Position numbers and translations under genes: made by a program
Shown: in pieces, positions 1 through 8,040 of the stretch
Position numbering within the stretch: position 1 is the stretch's first letter
Layout: each line of letters starts with the position of its first letter
Assembly (NCBI GenBank): GCA_030378105.1
Contig: JAUCGL010000021.1
Coordinates: 1-43,425, forward strand
Source: Candidatus Halobeggiatoa sp. HSG11
GTDB taxonomy: Bacteria; Pseudomonadota; Gammaproteobacteria; Beggiatoales; Beggiatoaceae
Direction: 5' to 3'
Length of the DNA stretch: 43,425 nucleotides
The notes under the pieces: generated by a model
The model's database searches: none
What the model was told of the DNA's origin: nothing
What the model saw: the letters and a program-made list of their open reading frames with translations, nothing else

Positions 1-285
1 TCCAAAATAAGCCCATTCTATTTGATTGCCTTTGTCATCATATTCATTTTTTAAAATGTGATAACCATCTTTAACAATAGGCTGTCCATCTATTCCAAAA
101 TAAGCCCATTCTATTTGATTGCCTTTGTCATCATATTCATTTTTTAAAATGTGATAACCATCTTTAAGTATAATAGGCTGTCCATCTATTCCAAAATAAG
201 CCCATTCTATTTGATTACCTTTGTCATCATATTTAGCTGTAGTAATGTGATAACTATCTTGAAATAAAACGGGCTGTTTACCTAC
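1..285 (-). repeat. Tandem in-frame 93/96-bp coding repeats
   Basis: Three nearly identical units lie at 1-93, 94-189 and 190-285, giving 31, 32 and 32 residues. More diverged units follow to about 480. The 3-bp length difference keeps the frame. Near-identity at the DNA level points to recent expansion by unequal recombination. The array continues beyond the left edge. Confidence 0.9.
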
Positions 286-2235
286 TCCAAAGAAGGTCCA
301 TTTTGTTTGATTACCATTATCGTTATATTTAAATTTAGAAATGTGATAACCAGTATTGCCCAAAACAGGTTTATCATTTAAATCTAACAAAATATTTTCT
401 ACAACATTACCCATTTCATCATATTCTCCAACATTTATACAATTTCCATCTTCATCATTCATTGGTTTTCCATCAGCATCAATAGAAGTATTCCTTATTA
501 ACAAACCTCTTGCATCATATTCTTTAAGCAAACCATAAGAACCATACAACCCTGTTTGTGGTTTCTGTTCTCTATCCAAATAACGTACTTTGACTTCATC
601 GCCTGTATCTGAATAGGTAAACTCAACAAACTCTGCTTTAGATTTAGCACGAGATTGTGGAAATCCATTCTCTCCAACATAATGAGCTAATGCTGTTGGT
701 TGTCCTTCAATTGATGGCGAATAAACCATTCCCCATACTAACTTACCCTGTTTATTATAAGATTTTTCATATGCAATTTTACCTTTTTCATCTAATACAA
801 ATTCCCACTGACATTCTTTTTCTAACAAATTTTTGTGTAATGTCCAATCACCACGCTCAAAATAAGTACCAACATTATGTTTAGGAGTACATTGTTCCCG
901 ATTGATATTGTCCACTATCATTACTTTGTGTACTGGATTATACCTTCCTTTACGAATGAACTTATAAGAAATTGAGCGTTGTTTAACCCGTTTTAAACTT
1001 AATTTGCCAACTCCCTCCATAATGCCAAAACGTTTCGCATAAGTATTATAATATTCAACATGTTTCCACACATAACCATCAAAATACCAATAAACACCAC
1101 CACCAATTAAAGCAATAACCATAGTCGCAGCAATACTAGCCCGAATCAAACCACGCCTAAACGCAGACCTCTGCCGCCGCTTCTCCGCATCCGGCATATT
1201 CCCACCAATCCAAGCTCTATCAAACACCCGAGAATAAATCCGATTCCGTACCAGCAAACAATTATCCTTAACATGTACCAAACCAGCCAACCGCAAAGTA
1301 TTAATCAAATCATTCGTATCATCATCCCGCACCCTCTTCCCACCACGAATCCGCCGATACAAATCCAACACCGCTGCCACATCCTTCCTCTCATCCAAAA
1401 CCTGACTACGAACATGCTGCAAATTATTCTCAGAATCCCGTGACCGACTTGAGAAAAACACCTCCTCACACAGCTTATCCACCACCACCTCATCATCAAC
1501 CACCAACTGACAAAGCTTCTGAGTTAAATAAGGATGTCCATTAGTCCAATATAATATCCGCTTCAATAACTTATCATCACGCAACCCCTGCCCAAACTTA
1601 GCAGCTTCTTCTTCAGAAAAATCAGCCAAATCAATCCGCTTACCAATATTAAACGGCGTAATCCGAGAATCTGCAATCAAATCAGACGGCGTAGCCACCC
1701 CAATCAAACAAAAAGTCAAACGCTGTAAATCCGAATCCTGAATCCGATTGTTATAACACTCACGAATCCCAGCAAAAAACTCATCAGTCGAAAACGGTAA
1801 ACTGAGAACAACATCAATCTCATCCAAACAAATTACCACCGATTGTTGAGAATCAGTCAAAACAACAGAACGAATCGCCTGCATCCAACGTTGCAAAGGC
1901 CCAAGCTCCTTGTTTTCTTCCCAAAATTTGCGTAATTGTCGGTTTAACCCCAAATTTCTACCAATCTTACTTAATAAACCGTTATACCACTGCTCAACAT
2001 TTAAATTAGTACCGATACCAGTCATTTCCAATACAACTACTGCCGTTCCATCAAGGCGTAATCGTTCTGCTACTCGCACCATAAGAGAACTTTTACCCAT
2101 CTGGCGACTTGTCAACACATAGCAAAACTCACCTTGTTTCAATGCCTCATACAAATCACCATCGGCCTGACGCTGAATATAAGAAGGAGCATCTTCAGGT
2201 AAAGTTCCACCTTTAGCAAAATAAAAATCTTTCAT
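1..2235 (-). CDS. AAA-like ATPase with TM segment and C-terminal 32-residue repeats (3' end outside window)
   Basis: The frame stays open from the ATG at 2235 to the left edge: 745 codons with no stop, C-terminus missing. Residues 1-160 look like the AAA_35 / STAND-like family: an N-terminal [10 protein letters not shown]...DAPSYI signature, Walker [10 protein letters not shown] (42-50) and Walker [10 protein letters not shown] (133-141). A basic stretch leads into one hydrophobic segment at about 361-381. The rest is predicted on the other side of the membrane and ends in repeats built on [14 protein letters not shown] and IDGQPI, reminiscent of RHS/YD repeats. Family role is inferred: signalling or conflict ATPase with a repeat sensor. 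It lies 69 bp after the RHH antitoxin gene, with a strong palindrome between. Codons in about 1130-1900 end mostly in G or T, unlike neighbouring genes. Substrate and partner are unknown. Confidence 0.85.
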   Translation of the reverse strand, partial: MKDFYFAKGGTLPEDAPSYIQRQADGDLYEALKQGEFCYVLTSRQMGKSSLMVRVAERLRLDGTAVVVLEMTGIGTNLNVEQWYNGLLSKIGRNLGLNRQLRKFWEENKELGPLQRWMQAIRSVVLTDSQQSVVICLDEIDVVLSLPFSTDEFFAGIRECYNNRIQDSDLQRLTFCLIGVATPSDLIADSRITPFNIGKRIDLADFSEEEAAKFGQGLRDDKLLKRILYWTNGHPYLTQKLCQLVVDDEVVVDKLCEEVFFSSRSRDSENNLQHVRSQVLDERKDVAAVLDLYRRIRGGKRVRDDDTNDLINTLRLAGLVHVKDNCLLVRNRIYSRVFDRAWIGGNMPDAEKRRQRSAFRRGLIRASIAATMVIALIGGGVYWYFDGYVWKHVEYYNTYAKRFGIMEGVGKLSLKRVKQRSISYKFIRKGRYNPVHKVMIVDNINREQCTPKHNVGTYFERGDWTLHKNLLEKECQWEFVLDEKGKIAYEKSYNKQGKLVWGMVYSPSIEGQPTALAHYVGENGFPQSRAKSKAEFVEFTYSDTGDEVKVRYLDREQKPQTGLYGSYGLLKEYDARGLLIRNTSIDADGKPMNDEDGNCINVGEYDEMGNVVENILLDLNDKPVLGNTGYHISKFKYNDNGNQTKWTFFGVGKQPVLFQDSYHITTAKYDDKGNQIEWAYFGIDGQPIILKDGYHILKNEYDDKGNQIEWAYFGIDGQPIVKDGYHILKNEYDDKGNQIEWAYFG

Positions 2236-2257
2236 ATTGGTAATTTATCCTGTTTTT

Positions 2258-2290
2258 AGACCTTCCAGGTTTCCAAAACCTGGAAGGTCT
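2258..2290. repeat. Dispersed palindrome, 15-bp perfect stem
   Basis: Arm AGACCTTCCAGGTTT (2258-2272), loop CCA, and the exact reverse-complement arm at 2276-2290. The design and loop match the palindrome at 32248-32276, and related halves occur near 5150 and 26135. It sits between the antitoxin stop and the next gene's start, so as RNA it could act as a terminator or attenuator. That role is inference; membership of a repeat family is seen. Confidence 0.85.
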
Positions 2291-2304
2291 GGTTTTTAAC
2301 TTAA

Positions 2305-2562
2305 TTACAAAATTTCATCCCATTTTGGTACTTTATTACATTCTTTGACCTTTCCCATCACAGAATCAAATCCTTCGAATATTTCCTCCTTATTGTAACC
2401 TTCCCAATATTCTGAAATCTTATTACCTGCTTCAAATAAAGAAACTTCTCTAGCAAACATATACATTGCCAACTGATTGATAGAAACACCCTGTTCTTTT
2501 GCCACTATCTCAATACGGTGTTTTAAATCTGCTGGCAATCTCACAGTCATAACACTAGCCAT
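2305..2562 (-). CDS. Ribbon-helix-helix antitoxin of a PIN toxin pair
   Basis: An 85-residue protein. The N-terminus MASVMTVRLPADLKHRIE, followed by a helix with GVSINQL, is the beta-strand/helix/helix pattern of RHH DNA-binding antitoxins (MetJ/Arc-type, as in many HicB- or CopG-like antitoxins). The acidic, aromatic C-terminal half (about 45-85) is the usual toxin-wrapping part. Its start overlaps the 3' end of the PIN toxin gene by 8 bp, so the two are probably translationally coupled. The toxin comes first, the reverse of the commonest order. Expected role: neutralise the toxin and autoregulate the operon. Confidence 0.8.
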   Translation of the reverse strand: MASVMTVRLPADLKHRIEIVAKEQGVSINQLAMYMFAREVSLFEAGNKISEYWEGYNKEEIFEGFDSVMGKVKECNKVPKWDEIL

Positions 2563-2983
2563 TTAACTGCCTCCATAAGAACTTTGATGGTGTTATTAAT
2601 TCAAAATTATCAAAAATTAATTCACCTGAAACAAAATCCTTTATATTATTAGTGATAAGGAATTTACTTTGACTGACAATAGCCAATTCAACAAACATAT
2701 TGTCATTTTCATCTTTTAAATTAGGTCTAAACAAAAATTTGGGATCATATTTTTCACTTATATAAGCAATATAGCGTAAAATATTTTTCACATCGCTTTG
2801 TTTTAAATCAAAATATTTAAGAGAATTTGGTCTTGTTAAAACATCTACATATTCAGAAAAAACAGGTTGTGAGATCGCTAATTTAAAATCACCTTTTCTA
2901 ACGAGCTGTAAAATCCGAAATGAAGCTCCAAGATTACTACTCAAAGCTTGATATAAAATATTAGTATCAATTGTTATTACCAT
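2555..2983 (-). CDS. PIN-domain toxin (COG1569-like putative RNase)
   Basis: A 142-residue single-domain protein. The N-terminal strand MVITIDTNIL carries the first PIN acidic residue (D6). E44 (SEYVDVL) and D94 (DENDNMFVE) fit the next two metal ligands. The last site reads ITNNIKDF (111-117) where many PIN proteins have GD or ND, so N112/N113 and D116 occupy the position. PIN toxins of TA pairs are Mg-dependent RNases, often cutting tRNA or rRNA; the target here is unknown. It is encoded directly before the RHH antitoxin (8-bp overlap) and 39 bp after the protease-ATPase gene, inside a minus-strand run of four genes. Confidence 0.82.
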   Translation of the reverse strand: MVITIDTNILYQALSSNLGASFRILQLVRKGDFKLAISQPVFSEYVDVLTRPNSLKYFDLKQSDVKNILRYIAYISEKYDPKFLFRPNLKDENDNMFVELAIVSQSKFLITNNIKDFVSGELIFDNFELITPSKFLWRQLNG

Positions 2984-3022
2984 ACTGTTATGATAGCATA
3001 TGTACTATCACAATTTAATACC

Positions 3023-4738
3023 TTAAAACAAATGCTTCCTTAAATAAAACTCATAAATCTTACAGCGTAAACTAACCTTATCCTTTGAATTACCTCGTAA
3101 AATACCAGCACTCCGCAACCGATAAAAAGAATTATAATCCAAACAAGATTGGTCTCGTAATACATTTTGCATGGCCAGCAATAATTGTTCATCATCCTCA
3201 ATCAATTTAACAATTCTTCGCAAATGTTCACCATAAGCTCCATTATCACGAGTAGCTTTATTAATAAATTCAGGCAAGCTCATTTTATAACTCACTAAAT
3301 CATTTAAACCACACCGCACCAAATATGGTTGCCCACCGGTCAATTGATGAAACTGGTGGATTTCTTTATCATTTTTTAGCGGTATAGCATAGCGTTGATT
3401 AAGCATAGCCAGTTGCTTAAGGCTAAAATCCTCCAAGAATAATTTAGTTCCAACATTAAATGGCGATTGATTTTGATCTTTGATAAACAAATAGGTTTCC
3501 GTTGCATAAGCGATTGTCAAAGTTAGTTTATTACAAGGACTATTTGGAGTTAAAGCTCGATCATTGTGCCAAGTACGGAATAACGCAAAAATTTCATTAC
3601 TAAAAGGACAGTCAAATAGAATATCGGCTTCATCAATTCCCCATAATACTGGTTTTTCAGTTGTTTCCAATATATTATCAATGAAATAGTTTTCAAAATT
3701 AATATTAGCTGGATAATCAGCTTGCCAGACATCTTGGGGTAAAACACGCAAACGCAGTTGTCGTGCAAACATCTGTCCAATCGCAATAAAGAACGTCTCC
3801 AAACTTTGCAATTGACTATCAATCAATTTCTGAAAATCAGTCAACAATACAATGACTCCAGCTTCACGAGCTTGCTGCAAACCACGAGCTAATAAAGAAG
3901 TTTTACCAACTTGTCGAGGTCCTTTTAACAACACAATACTATCTCGCCGCTTAATCGCAGTTTGAAACTCATTATCTACTTGTCGCTCCACATAAAATTT
4001 GGAATTCAATGACATAGCACCTCCACATGGTTCTATTGGTGGTGGTTCAGGTAATGATTTAATTGGAGGTTTTTTGGGAGACGGTTTTATTGGTGGTTTT
4101 AATAATTGCCTATCCCAATTTTCAGCCACAGCTTGATTAATTGCTTCCAACTCACGCCATTTTTTAAATAAAGGTTCAAACCGAGTTGCCAAACCAGTAT
4201 TCAGCATAATTTCAGACTTATAACCAGCAATTACCAACCCAACTACTCGTTGAGTCTCATAATGATACACCAGCCCACCACTATGGCCTTGACCTTTCAT
4301 TGCATCATTTTCAATTTTGTTACTCCGAAATTTAGAAATATTTCCAAAATAAATCCCAATTTCCTGATTATCTGCAAGACTTCCAGCCGGATAACCAACT
4401 GAAACCAGCTCATCAGTTTTGTGTTCATCGGTAACAAAACCTAATGGTAAATAATGGTTTGGCTCATATTCAATTTTTAATACTGCGATGTCGTAGTTTA
4501 AATCTCGTAACGATTTTGCATCATCAAGCAATGCTGGAAATTTGCCATCAAATTGAGTTTCAACGAAAATATCGTTTGGAGACCACTCAATACAATGATA
4601 AGCTGTTAATAAGTAACCGTCAGGAGTGATAAAAAAACCAGTGCCACGAAACTCGTAATTTCCCCCTACTTTTTCGAAAATTTTGACACTGGTATCGGTT
4701 AATTCACAGTGAATTTGTTGTTTTAATTGTTTTGTCAT
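3023..4738 (-). CDS. Trypsin-like serine protease fused to AAA/STAND ATPase
   Basis: Taken as 571 residues from the ATG at 4738. A GTG start at 4774 is possible, but those 12 codons lie in a dispersed repeat (a GGTGGAT...TTCGCTTCTAT palindrome). Residues 10-190 form a trypsin-fold protease with a full catalytic triad: H48 (TAYHC), D83 (NYDIAVLK) and S153 (GQGHSGG). A proline/lysine-rich linker follows at 213-240. Residues 245-571 are an AAA_35-type ATPase with Walker A GPRQVGKTS (273-281) and Walker B PVLWGIDEAD (363-372). No signal peptide is visible, so it is probably cytoplasmic. Protease-STAND fusions are used in bacterial conflict and antiviral sensing, where the ATPase senses and the protease executes. 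That role is inferred for this protein. The PIN/RHH pair follows 39 bp downstream. Confidence 0.85.
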   Translation of the reverse strand: MTKQLKQQIHCELTDTSVKIFEKVGGNYEFRGTGFFITPDGYLLTAYHCIEWSPNDIFVETQFDGKFPALLDDAKSLRDLNYDIAVLKIEYEPNHYLPLGFVTDEHKTDELVSVGYPAGSLADNQEIGIYFGNISKFRSNKIENDAMKGQGHSGGLVYHYETQRVVGLVIAGYKSEIMLNTGLATRFEPLFKKWRELEAINQAVAENWDRQLLKPPIKPSPKKPPIKSLPEPPPIEPCGGAMSLNSKFYVERQVDNEFQTAIKRRDSIVLLKGPRQVGKTSLLARGLQQAREAGVIVLLTDFQKLIDSQLQSLETFFIAIGQMFARQLRLRVLPQDVWQADYPANINFENYFIDNILETTEKPVLWGIDEADILFDCPFSNEIFALFRTWHNDRALTPNSPCNKLTLTIAYATETYLFIKDQNQSPFNVGTKLFLEDFSLKQLAMLNQRYAIPLKNDKEIHQFHQLTGGQPYLVRCGLNDLVSYKMSLPEFINKATRDNGAYGEHLRRIVKLIEDDEQLLLAMQNVLRDQSCLDYNSFYRLRSAGILRGNSKDKVSLRCKIYEFYLRKHLF

Positions 4739-4784
4739 GATATGGATTAATGGTGGATTTTCGCTTCTATTCACCCTAAAATTT

Positions 4785-4913
4785 TTATGAATTAGGACAT
4801 AATTTATCTAAATAACCATCAACGACTAGAATTGCATCTACTATAATCACATTGGTAGTAGGTAATGATAAATCAACAGCCAATAAGCTCCGCTTCGTCG
4901 TTAACAATGACAT
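4785..4913 (-). CDS. Small hypothetical ORF, 42 residues
   Basis: ATG at 4913 with a GAGGTAA-like purine stretch a few bases upstream and a stop at 4785. It begins MSLLTTKRSLLAVDLSL and has a hydrophobic middle (NVIIVDAILVVDGYL). It matches no family I recognise. It could be a leader peptide for the protease-ATPase gene 46 bp downstream, the worn end of an older gene, or chance. Low confidence. Confidence 0.2.
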   Translation of the reverse strand: MSLLTTKRSLLAVDLSLPTTNVIIVDAILVVDGYLDKLCPNS

Positions 4914-5014
4914 ATCTTACCTCAATTCAAAGCAGAGCTATAAACGGCATTGTGTTCCCAAACAGGAGTTCTCATCGTTATACACAAATATTTAAGTACT
5001 TGATTTTATTGTAG

Positions 5015-5041
5015 GGTGTATAAGCGGTAGCGTCATACACC
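5015..5041. repeat. Short REP-like hairpin (GGTGTAT / ATACACC)
   Basis: A 7-bp perfect stem around a GC-richer loop containing GCGGTAGCG, in otherwise AT-rich DNA. It has the same layout as the GGTGGAT/ATCCACC hairpin at 35497-35525. Such small extragenic palindromes are common in bacteria. Confidence 0.6.
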
Positions 5042-5294
5042 AAACCACATATAACAGGTGGATGACTGATATTTTTATAGATTTTAATTAATAATTAAGC
5101 ATTCATAATTAAGAATTGTTATAGACCAATCCACCCTTGTGAAGAACCTAGTTTAAAACCTGTCAGGTCTCAAATAAAATTTATCTGGATATCTGTTCCT
5201 ATACCTATAAGATATTGATTTAATAAGAACTGTATTGGTTTGTAGGAACTACCCTATTCTTGAAACAGTTTTGTAATAGGTTTAAAATACATTG

Positions 5295-5399
5295 TATAGC
5301 ATTTCCCGATTAAATAGATTACAGTAATACAAAATAAATAATTGATATTTTTGTAGAATTTAATTAATAATTAACCATTCATAATTAATAGTTGCTATA
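5295..5399 (-). mobile_element. 105-bp MITE-like element, copy 1
   Basis: Ends TATAGCA / TGCTATA, 105 bp, no coding capacity. It is in inverted orientation relative to copies 2-4 and nearly identical to them across its whole length. The TA at each outer edge would fit TA-target insertion, as used by IS630/Tc1-type transposases; that link is inference. Confidence 0.85.
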
Positions 5400-5427
5400 T
5401 TAAGATAAATCATCTGAGTTAAGACAA

Positions 5428-7095
5428 ATGAAAATATTTGATGTTTGTATTGTTGGTAGTGGTGCTGGTGCTGGCCCGGTTGCTTATACCCTATCAAAAG
5501 CTGGTTATAAAGTGTTGATTTTAGAAAAAGGCAAATGGCATAAAGATTTTTATAAAGATGAAATGGCTTGTTGTATTCATGAAACTTTTACACCAAATTT
5601 AAAACAGCAACAACATGTTATAGAAACACGCAAAGGAGATGGTTGGAAAGTACGAAAAACTTCTGAATCAGGTTGGAACTTGTGGAATGGTAATCTTGTT
5701 GGAGGTTCAAGCAATTTCATGAGTGGTTTTTTTCACCGTCTTAAACCCATTGATTTCAAATTAAAATCTACCTTTGGAGAAATCGAAGGAGCAAACATTG
5801 TTGATTGGCCTATCAGTTACGATGAACTTGAACCATATTATGATAAAGTTGAAAAAACTGTTGGTATTTCAGGTAAAATTATTAAACACAAACATCAAGA
5901 ACCTCGTAGTAGCAAAGATTTTCCTTATCCTCCAACTATTGAACATCCTTTAGCAGCAAAAATTGACCAAGCTTGCGAACAACTAGATATGACTGCTGTT
6001 CCTATGCCACGAGCAATTTTATCTCAATCAGCTTTAGGTAGAAATGGTTGTAGTTATAACGGTTATTGTGGAGCATTTGGTTGTGCAACTGGAGCTAAAG
6101 GTAGTTCCCGTGCAGCTCTATTGGATAAAGCGGTTGCTACTGGAAATTGTGAAATCCGTCCAGAAAGCCAAGTGACTAAAATTGTTAGTAATAATGCTGG
6201 TAAAATAACCGGGCTTGAATATTATAATAATGATGATGAAAAACAATTTGTTAGTGGAAAAATATATGTGATTGCTTGTCAGGCAGTTGAAACTTCACGA
6301 TTATTATTAAATTCTAATGGAGAAAAATTTAAACAAGGATTAGCAAATAACAATGGTTTAGTTGGTAAAAATCTCTTATTTGCTGGTGGTGGTGCTGCTT
6401 CAGGGCGAATTAATTATGCTGATTTTAAACAAGAAACAACTTTACGAGACAATGGCCCATTTATTAACCGCAGTATTTATGATTTTTATGTCATAGATGA
6501 CCCTGAATTTGCTGATAAACCAATGAAAGGTGGTACGATTGATTTTGTCCATGCCCATCCTAATCCTATTGCCCGTGCAACTCGACAAATTCGTGGTGAA
6601 AATGGTATATTATGGGGAAAAACACTTAAGCGTAGAATGGAAAATTACTTTCAGAATGGCCGTTATATTAAGGTTGAAGCGTTTTGTGATTGGCTGCCTA
6701 ACGATGATAGTTTCGTGACTATTGAACCTGAAGTTAAGGATAAATGGGGTAAGCCAGTTGCTAAGGTTCGATTTGGCTTTCATTTTCATAACTTGAGAGT
6801 TGGTTATTATCTAGCGGAAAAATCGGCTCAAGTTTTAAAAAAGCTTGGAGCAACTGATGTTATTCACTTTGCCTCCGGAGCTCCGCCAGTTAATTTGCAA
6901 GCTGGTGGTTGTCGTTTTGGCAATGACCCTAAAACTTCGGTGCTGGATAAGAATTGTCAGGCTCATGAGGTTGAAAATTTGTATATAACTGATGCCAGTT
7001 TTATGCCTAATGCTGGTAGTGCTCCATTCACTTGGACTATCTATGCCAATGCGTTTCGTGTAGCTGATAAAATTGTAGAAAAACTTAAAGGATAA
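5428..7095 (+). CDS. GMC-family FAD-dependent oxidoreductase
   Basis: 555 residues. The N-terminal Rossmann motif VGSGAGAG (9-16), followed by LILEKG, binds FAD. The C-terminal GMC domain has GGCRFGNDP and NLYITDASFMPNAGSAPFTWTI. C208, C214 and C219 (GCSYNGYCGAFGC) form a cysteine cluster like that in the GMC subgroup with an Fe-S cluster (gluconate or glucose dehydrogenase large subunits). Binding of a cluster here is inferred. The usual catalytic His-His/Asn pair near the C-terminus is not obvious in the FTWTIYAN stretch. No signal peptide. It likely oxidises a sugar or polyol alcohol group. It is followed after 27 bp by a polyphosphate glucokinase, suggesting a shared role in glucose use. 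Exact substrate unknown. Confidence 0.85.
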   Translation: MKIFDVCIVGSGAGAGPVAYTLSKAGYKVLILEKGKWHKDFYKDEMACCIHETFTPNLKQQQHVIETRKGDGWKVRKTSESGWNLWNGNLVGGSSNFMSGFFHRLKPIDFKLKSTFGEIEGANIVDWPISYDELEPYYDKVEKTVGISGKIIKHKHQEPRSSKDFPYPPTIEHPLAAKIDQACEQLDMTAVPMPRAILSQSALGRNGCSYNGYCGAFGCATGAKGSSRAALLDKAVATGNCEIRPESQVTKIVSNNAGKITGLEYYNNDDEKQFVSGKIYVIACQAVETSRLLLNSNGEKFKQGLANNNGLVGKNLLFAGGGAASGRINYADFKQETTLRDNGPFINRSIYDFYVIDDPEFADKPMKGGTIDFVHAHPNPIARATRQIRGENGILWGKTLKRRMENYFQNGRYIKVEAFCDWLPNDDSFVTIEPEVKDKWGKPVAKVRFGFHFHNLRVGYYLAEKSAQVLKKLGATDVIHFASGAPPVNLQAGGCRFGNDPKTSVLDKNCQAHEVENLYITDASFMPNAGSAPFTWTIYANAFRVADKIVEKLKG

Positions 7096-7122
7096 TTGGA
7101 GTTTTAAAGAGGTTAAACCGTT

Positions 7123-7866
7123 ATGGAAATTTTAGGAATTGATATAGGTGGTTCAGGTATTAAAGGAGCTCCGGTTAATATTGAAACTGCTGAACTAACT
7201 ACAGATCGGCATCGCATCCCAACTCCAGAAATATCAACACCAGATGCAGTATCTGAAGTAATACTTGAACTTATACAACATTTTGCATGGCAAGGCCCAA
7301 TCGGATGTACTTTTCCAGCAGTTATTAAACAGGGAGTGGTTAAAACTGCTGCTAATATTGATAATTCTTGGATTGGAGTCAATGGAGAAGAATTAATTCA
7401 TGCCAAAACTGGCTGTAAAACTTTGTTATTAAATGATGCTGATGCTGCTGGAATTGCTGAAATGGAGTTTGGGGCTGGCAAGGGCAATTCAGGTGTTGTG
7501 ATTATACATACGTTTGGTACTGGGATTGGTAGTGCTATTTTTGTTAATGGTCAGTTAGTTCCTAATACTGAATTTGGGCGATTAGAAATCCGTTGTAAAG
7601 AAGCGGAACAGCGTGCTTCGGCTCGTAATCGTACTGAAGAGGATTTAAAATGGAAGGCTTGGACTTGGCGAGTTAATGAATTTTTGGAGCGGATGGAAAC
7701 TTTATTTTGGCCGGACTTATTAATAATAGGTGGCGGAGTTAGCAGAAAACACAATAAATTTTTACATTTACTTAAAGCTCGTGCTGAAATTGTCCCAGCT
7801 CAAATGTTAAACCAAGCCGGCATAATTGGTGCTGCTATAGCGGCTGGTAAACGTTTTGATATATAG
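7123..7866 (+). CDS. ppgK: Polyphosphate glucokinase (ROK family)
   Basis: 247 residues, typical for PPGK. The phosphate-binding motif LGIDIGGSGIKGA (4-16), the DNSWIG stretch, LLNDADAAG with the catalytic aspartate, FGTGIGSA and the C-terminal IIGGGVS are all present. The enzyme phosphorylates glucose using polyphosphate (and often ATP) in the cytoplasm. It is 27 bp downstream of the GMC oxidoreductase on the same strand, with AGAGG about 13 bases before the ATG, so the two are probably cotranscribed. Polyphosphate stores would make this a cheap entry of glucose into metabolism. The 3' end abuts an intron-like relic and a dispersed repeat. Confidence 0.9.
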   Translation: MEILGIDIGGSGIKGAPVNIETAELTTDRHRIPTPEISTPDAVSEVILELIQHFAWQGPIGCTFPAVIKQGVVKTAANIDNSWIGVNGEELIHAKTGCKTLLLNDADAAGIAEMEFGAGKGNSGVVIIHTFGTGIGSAIFVNGQLVPNTEFGRLEIRCKEAEQRASARNRTEEDLKWKAWTWRVNEFLERMETLFWPDLLIIGGGVSRKHNKFLHLLKARAEIVPAQMLNQAGIIGAAIAAGKRFDI

Positions 7867-7892
7867 TGTGTGTTATTAAAAATAATGAGAGA

Positions 7893-7926
7893 GAACCCGT
7901 GTGTGGGAAAACTGCACACATGGTTC
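7893..7926 (+). ncRNA. Group II intron domain V-like hairpin, probable relic
   Basis: Exactly 34 nt, the length of group II intron domain V. GAACC pairs with GGTTC, an asymmetric interior region follows, and the tip is GGAAAAC in the place of the GAAA loop. It aligns position by position with canonical domain V. The catalytic AGC triad reads AAC here, and no reverse transcriptase or domain VI accompanies it, so I read it as a dead fragment. It starts 27 bp after the ppgK stop. Confidence 0.4.
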
Positions 7927-7932
7927 GGACAC

Positions 7933-8036
7933 TGCCATTAAGTTATGCAAGGCTAACACATAGGTTAGCCACTACCATATTGAAATATATCGTGTTTTAT
8001 AGGGGCAGACCTGTGTGTCTGCCCTTAATGAAGGTC
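7933..8036 (-). repeat. Double-hairpin repeat (GGGCAGAC family), copy 1
   Basis: Begins TGCCATTAAG and carries a GGCTAAC...GTTAGCC hairpin, then the shared spacer CATATTGAAATATAT, then the GGGGCAGACC...GTCTGCCC hairpin. It aligns with the copies at 22907 and 33544. Here the first hairpin has drifted and the right end is worn. It lies between convergent genes and may double as a terminator for both. Confidence 0.75.
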
Positions 8037-8040
8037 AGAT

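Larger units (their letters stand above)
4914..5427. other. Repeat-rich intergenic region, no gene seen
   Basis: Contains a GGTGTAT...ATACACC hairpin at 5015-5041, a degenerate piece of the 105-bp family near 5070-5125, half of the AACCTGTCAGGT palindrome near 5150, and a full 105-bp element at 5295-5399. The divergent promoters of the flanking genes must lie here, but I could not pick a convincing -35/-10 pair. Confidence 0.7.

Noticed and set aside
1-285. CRISPR-like array at the left edge
   Set aside because: The repeats are head-to-tail without variable spacers and are in frame with the ATPase gene; they encode protein repeats.
4739-4774. GTG start at 4774 for the protease-ATPase
   Set aside because: The 12 extra codons lie in a dispersed GGTGGAT...CTTCTATT repeat; the ATG at 4738 gives a natural start.
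7927-7975. Domain VI-like hairpin (GGCTAAC...GTTAGCC) after the domain V-like hairpin
   Set aside because: It aligns with the dispersed double-hairpin repeat at 33544-33650 (reverse strand), so it belongs to that family and not to an intron.
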